Below, in pieces: positions 40,057 through 41,762 of a stretch of 41,762 bases of DNA; position 1 is the first letter of the stretch, and every line of letters begins with the position of its first letter. The notes under the pieces are model-generated. The model saw only the letters and a program-made list of their open reading frames with translations. It ran no database searches and was not told the DNA's origin. The stretch spans positions 1 through 41,762 of the forward strand of contig DAOUSN010000022.1 in the NCBI GenBank assembly GCA_030627205.1, written 5' to 3'. The position numbers and the translations under genes are program-made. The DNA is from Methylococcaceae bacterium (GTDB lineage: Bacteria; Pseudomonadota; Gammaproteobacteria; Methylococcales; Methylomonadaceae).

Positions 40057-40797
40057 ATCTATTTCCTCATCATAAGTAATAAGTGTTCCACTGCCTTCTT
40101 CAAACGATGGTAATACTCGTAAAGCAACATTGTATTTACCTGCAAATTCAACAGAACGAATTTGTAAAACTTTAGAACCAAGACTAGCCATTTCTAACAT
40201 TTCTTCAAACGTAATTTTATCTAATCGCCGCGCTTTAGGCTCAATACGCGGGTCAGTCGTATAAACACCGTCAACATCAGTATAAATATGACATTCATCA
40301 GCTTTTAAGGCTGCCGCAATAGCTACAGCGGTAGTGTCAGAACCGCCACGCCCTAATGTCGTTGTACAACCATATTCTGTCACCCCTTGAAAACCTGCAA
40401 CAACTGCAACTCTTCCTTGCTCTAAATCTACTTTTAACCGTTTATCATCAACCGTTAAAATTCGTGCTTTAGTGAAACTATTATCAGTAATAATAGGAAC
40501 TTGTCGGCCCGTATAAGAGCGAGCAAGACATCCTCTTTCTAACAATGCCATTGTTAATAACGCGATTGTGACTTGCTCACCTGTTGATAACAGCACATCC
40601 ATTTCACGTTCATTAGAATGAGCCTGCATTTGCTTTGCTAAATCAACTAAGCGATTAGTTTCACCACTCATTGCTGATACGACGACCACAAGTTGATGCC
40701 CTTGGTCATGAGCAAGCTTTACTTTATCAGCAACTTTTTGGATTTTTTCTACAGTGCCTACCGAAGTGCCGCCGAATTTATAAACATATAATGCCAT
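39571..40797 (-). CDS. lysC: Aspartate kinase with two ACT domains
   Basis: 408 residues. The amino-acid-kinase domain begins KFGGTSVGT (7-15) and includes GRGGSDTTAVAIA and YTDVDGVYTTDPR. Two ACT domains follow (about 265-408) with TGVPDLPGVASKIL and VGVGMRSHAGIASTMF. It phosphorylates aspartate, the first step to lysine, threonine, methionine and diaminopimelate, and the ACT pair senses lysine and/or threonine. The length and layout fit the alpha2beta2 class. An internal start at Met248 with a strong ribosome site could give the beta subunit. AAGGGA precedes the main ATG. alaS, often just upstream, is missing here. Confidence 0.97.
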   Translation of the reverse strand: MALYVYKFGGTSVGTVEKIQKVADKVKLAHDQGHQLVVVVSAMSGETNRLVDLAKQMQAHSNEREMDVLLSTGEQVTIALLTMALLERGCLARSYTGRQVPIITDNSFTKARILTVDDKRLKVDLEQGRVAVVAGFQGVTEYGCTTTLGRGGSDTTAVAIAAALKADECHIYTDVDGVYTTDPRIEPKARRLDKITFEEMLEMASLGSKVLQIRSVEFAGKYNVALRVLPSFEEGSGTLITYDEEIDMEKALISGIAFNRDEAKLTITGVPDLPGVASKILTPIADKNIEVDMIIQNVASNRNTDFTFTVHRNDYDEAFAILQNTCDELGAEEVRGDDKIVKVSIVGVGMRSHAGIASTMFKALADESINIELISTSEIKISVVVYEKYLELAVRTLHAAFKLDEASV

Positions 40798-40928
40798 TTT
40801 TTTAATCTTCCCTTAAAAAATTTGGAGTAATCGTTGAAAATTTTAAAATATTATGTGGAAACCATAAATAACTTTAGAATATAAACTTTATAAACTACAT
40901 TCCTCATTCCAAATTATCCACTTACATA

Positions 40929-40946
40929 CCCGCCCTGAACGGCGGG
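40929..40946. repeat. GC-rich hairpin CCCGCC / GGCGGG
   Basis: A six-base-pair all-GC stem with a CTGAAC loop, followed by ATTTTACG. The shape is that of a hairpin found at ends of IS200/IS605-type elements and of some dispersed repeats. No transposase frame is near, so it could be a solitary relic, a chromosomal repeat or a weak terminator. Confidence 0.45.
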
Positions 40947-41000
40947 ATTTTACGCTACAAGTGATAAAGCTAAATTTAATTAGTTATTACACTCCTTCAT

Positions 41001-41034
41001 AGAATATTTTTTAAATTTAAAAATCTAATATTCT
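41001..41034. repeat. Nested AT-rich palindrome
   Basis: AGAATATT (41001-41008) and AATATTCT (41027-41034) flank a perfect inner palindrome of 16 bases (41008-41023, T5 A3 T3 A5). It could form a cruciform or bind a DNA-bending protein; function unknown. Confidence 0.5.
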
Positions 41035-41173
41035 ACCAGCGTAAACTATTTTATTTCACAAATTTATTTATAAATTTAGTAAAGATATTGTTTTATGTTT
41101 ATGACTAACCTACATTCCGCACCTATAATTTCAAAATTAAATATTCTATAAATAGTGCAATAATAAATCACAA

Positions 41174-41648
41174 AAATTTAAAGACCAGACACAAGAGGTT
41201 TTTAGTTGGTCTAGGCTGATTTGTCGGAGCAGGCACAAGTTAATTTATTGGTGCAAGTTCATTTATCGATGCTATCGGAGCAGGTTGATTTATGGGTGCA
41301 GGTTCAGGCGGAGGTAAATCTTCCCTTGCAATGGTGCTATTTAAAACATTTTCAATCGTTATATTGATAGGGGTTACCGAGTTTATTAAGGGTTTTTTTA
41401 CTTCTTGATGATTATCTAACTCCCTAGGACGAGGTGGTGGCATGTTTATAGGAATTTGAGTATTAGTTAATACGGTATCATGTTCAATCTCTGAACGCTC
41501 ATGCGACAAATTACGAATAGTTTCGGGTATCTCTAGGGAAGGCGTATTGATCATTATTTTCTGGTGTTATTACCGTAGAAGTCGTATTAGCAGATTTATT
41601 TGCAGGTTTCGGTTTTTTTGGCGACAGTTTATTATCGGCATCTTTCAT
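41174..41648 (-). pseudogene. Decayed proline-rich low-complexity reading frame
   Basis: The longest intact piece (41240-41554, 104 residues, starting MINTPSLEIPETIRN) is rich in Pro, Asn and Ile and ends in APINQPAPIASINELAPIN. After its TAA the same frame continues with LVPAPTNQPRPTKN, the same kind of repeat, so the stop looks like a later mutation. Upstream an ATG at 41648 opens MKDADNKLSPKKPKPANK, also lysine/proline-rich, in another frame that runs into it near 41550. Together these suggest one gene broken by a frameshift and a stop. No domain or signal peptide is seen and I do not recognise a family. Sequencing error or an unrelated short gene remain possible. Confidence 0.45.
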
Positions 41649-41741
41649 TTCCCAGTTGACACTTTACATAAAAAACTTCAATTGTAGAGAGTGCCTCCAT
41701 AGAACAAAAGCGTTATAGTGTAAACAACAAATATCTCACAT

Positions 41742-41759
41742 AACTCTCTAAACTCTCTA
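41742..41759. repeat. Tandem 9-base repeat near the right edge
   Basis: AACTCTCTA occurs twice in a row. The last 110 bases of the window otherwise hold no supported feature; an isolated TTGACA at 41656-41661 lacks a partner -10 box. Confidence 0.5.
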
Positions 41760-41762
41760 TGA

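Larger units (their letters stand above)
40798..41239. other. AT-rich intergenic stretch upstream of lysC
   Basis: About 440 bases without a recognisable gene on either strand. It must hold the lysC promoter, but no clear -35/-10 pair stands out. It contains a GC-rich hairpin at 40929-40946, which is striking in an AT-rich sequence, and a long AT-rich inverted repeat at 41001-41034. The last 80 or so bases are the unread tail of the proline-rich remnant. Confidence 0.6.

Overview
The window looks like the chromosome of an AT-rich gammaproteobacterium, most likely a methanotroph or methylotroph of the Methylococcales type. The evidence is an Azotobacter FdI-type 7Fe ferredoxin, a zipA gene (a gammaproteobacterial division gene), the Pseudomonas-like fused rif-str-S10-spc-alpha ribosomal cluster, and an ASKHA-fold protein of the family tied to tetrahydromethanopterin/methanofuran C1 metabolism. 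The species assignment is inference.

Layout. (1) Positions 1-5326: a partial accessory locus. A giant P-loop ATPase runs off the left edge. It is translationally coupled (ATGA) to a DUF4007-type protein, and both are divergent from an IscS-like cysteine desulfurase that lacks the IscU-binding tail. This matches the sspA / sspBCD layout of single-strand DNA phosphorothioation (Ssp) anti-phage systems; sspD and the effector would lie left of the window. (2) 5359-6138: an orphan Hpt phosphotransfer protein and a 7Fe ferredoxin, followed by a shared bidirectional terminator. (3) 6217-35926, all minus strand and read right to left: trnW, secE, nusG, rplK, rplA, rplJ, rplL, rpoB, rpoC, rpsL, rpsG, fusA, tuf, then the complete S10, spc and alpha operons ending in rplQ. 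This is about 30 kb of uninterrupted translation and transcription machinery, with readable internal promoters (trnW, str, alpha), an L10 leader and a rplL-rpoB attenuator. (4) 36083-38832: zipA with two micro-ORFs in its leader, then a C1-cofactor (MfnF-type) gene and a di-iron sterol desaturase-family gene. (5) 38867-40797: lysC (with a probable internal beta-subunit start), csrA, and tRNA-Ser, -Arg and -Asn with a terminator. (6) 40798-41762: a gene-poor AT-rich tail with hairpins and a decayed proline-rich reading frame.

How the parts work together. Region 3 supplies ribosomal proteins, RNA polymerase, elongation factors and the Sec channel, and is probably balanced by r-protein feedback. 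The left edge is the accessory part: SspA would mobilise sulfur from cysteine for backbone modification, SspB would nick DNA and SspC would supply ATPase activity. The right part is housekeeping (cell division, aspartate-family amino acids, global post-transcriptional control) with a C1-metabolism signature.
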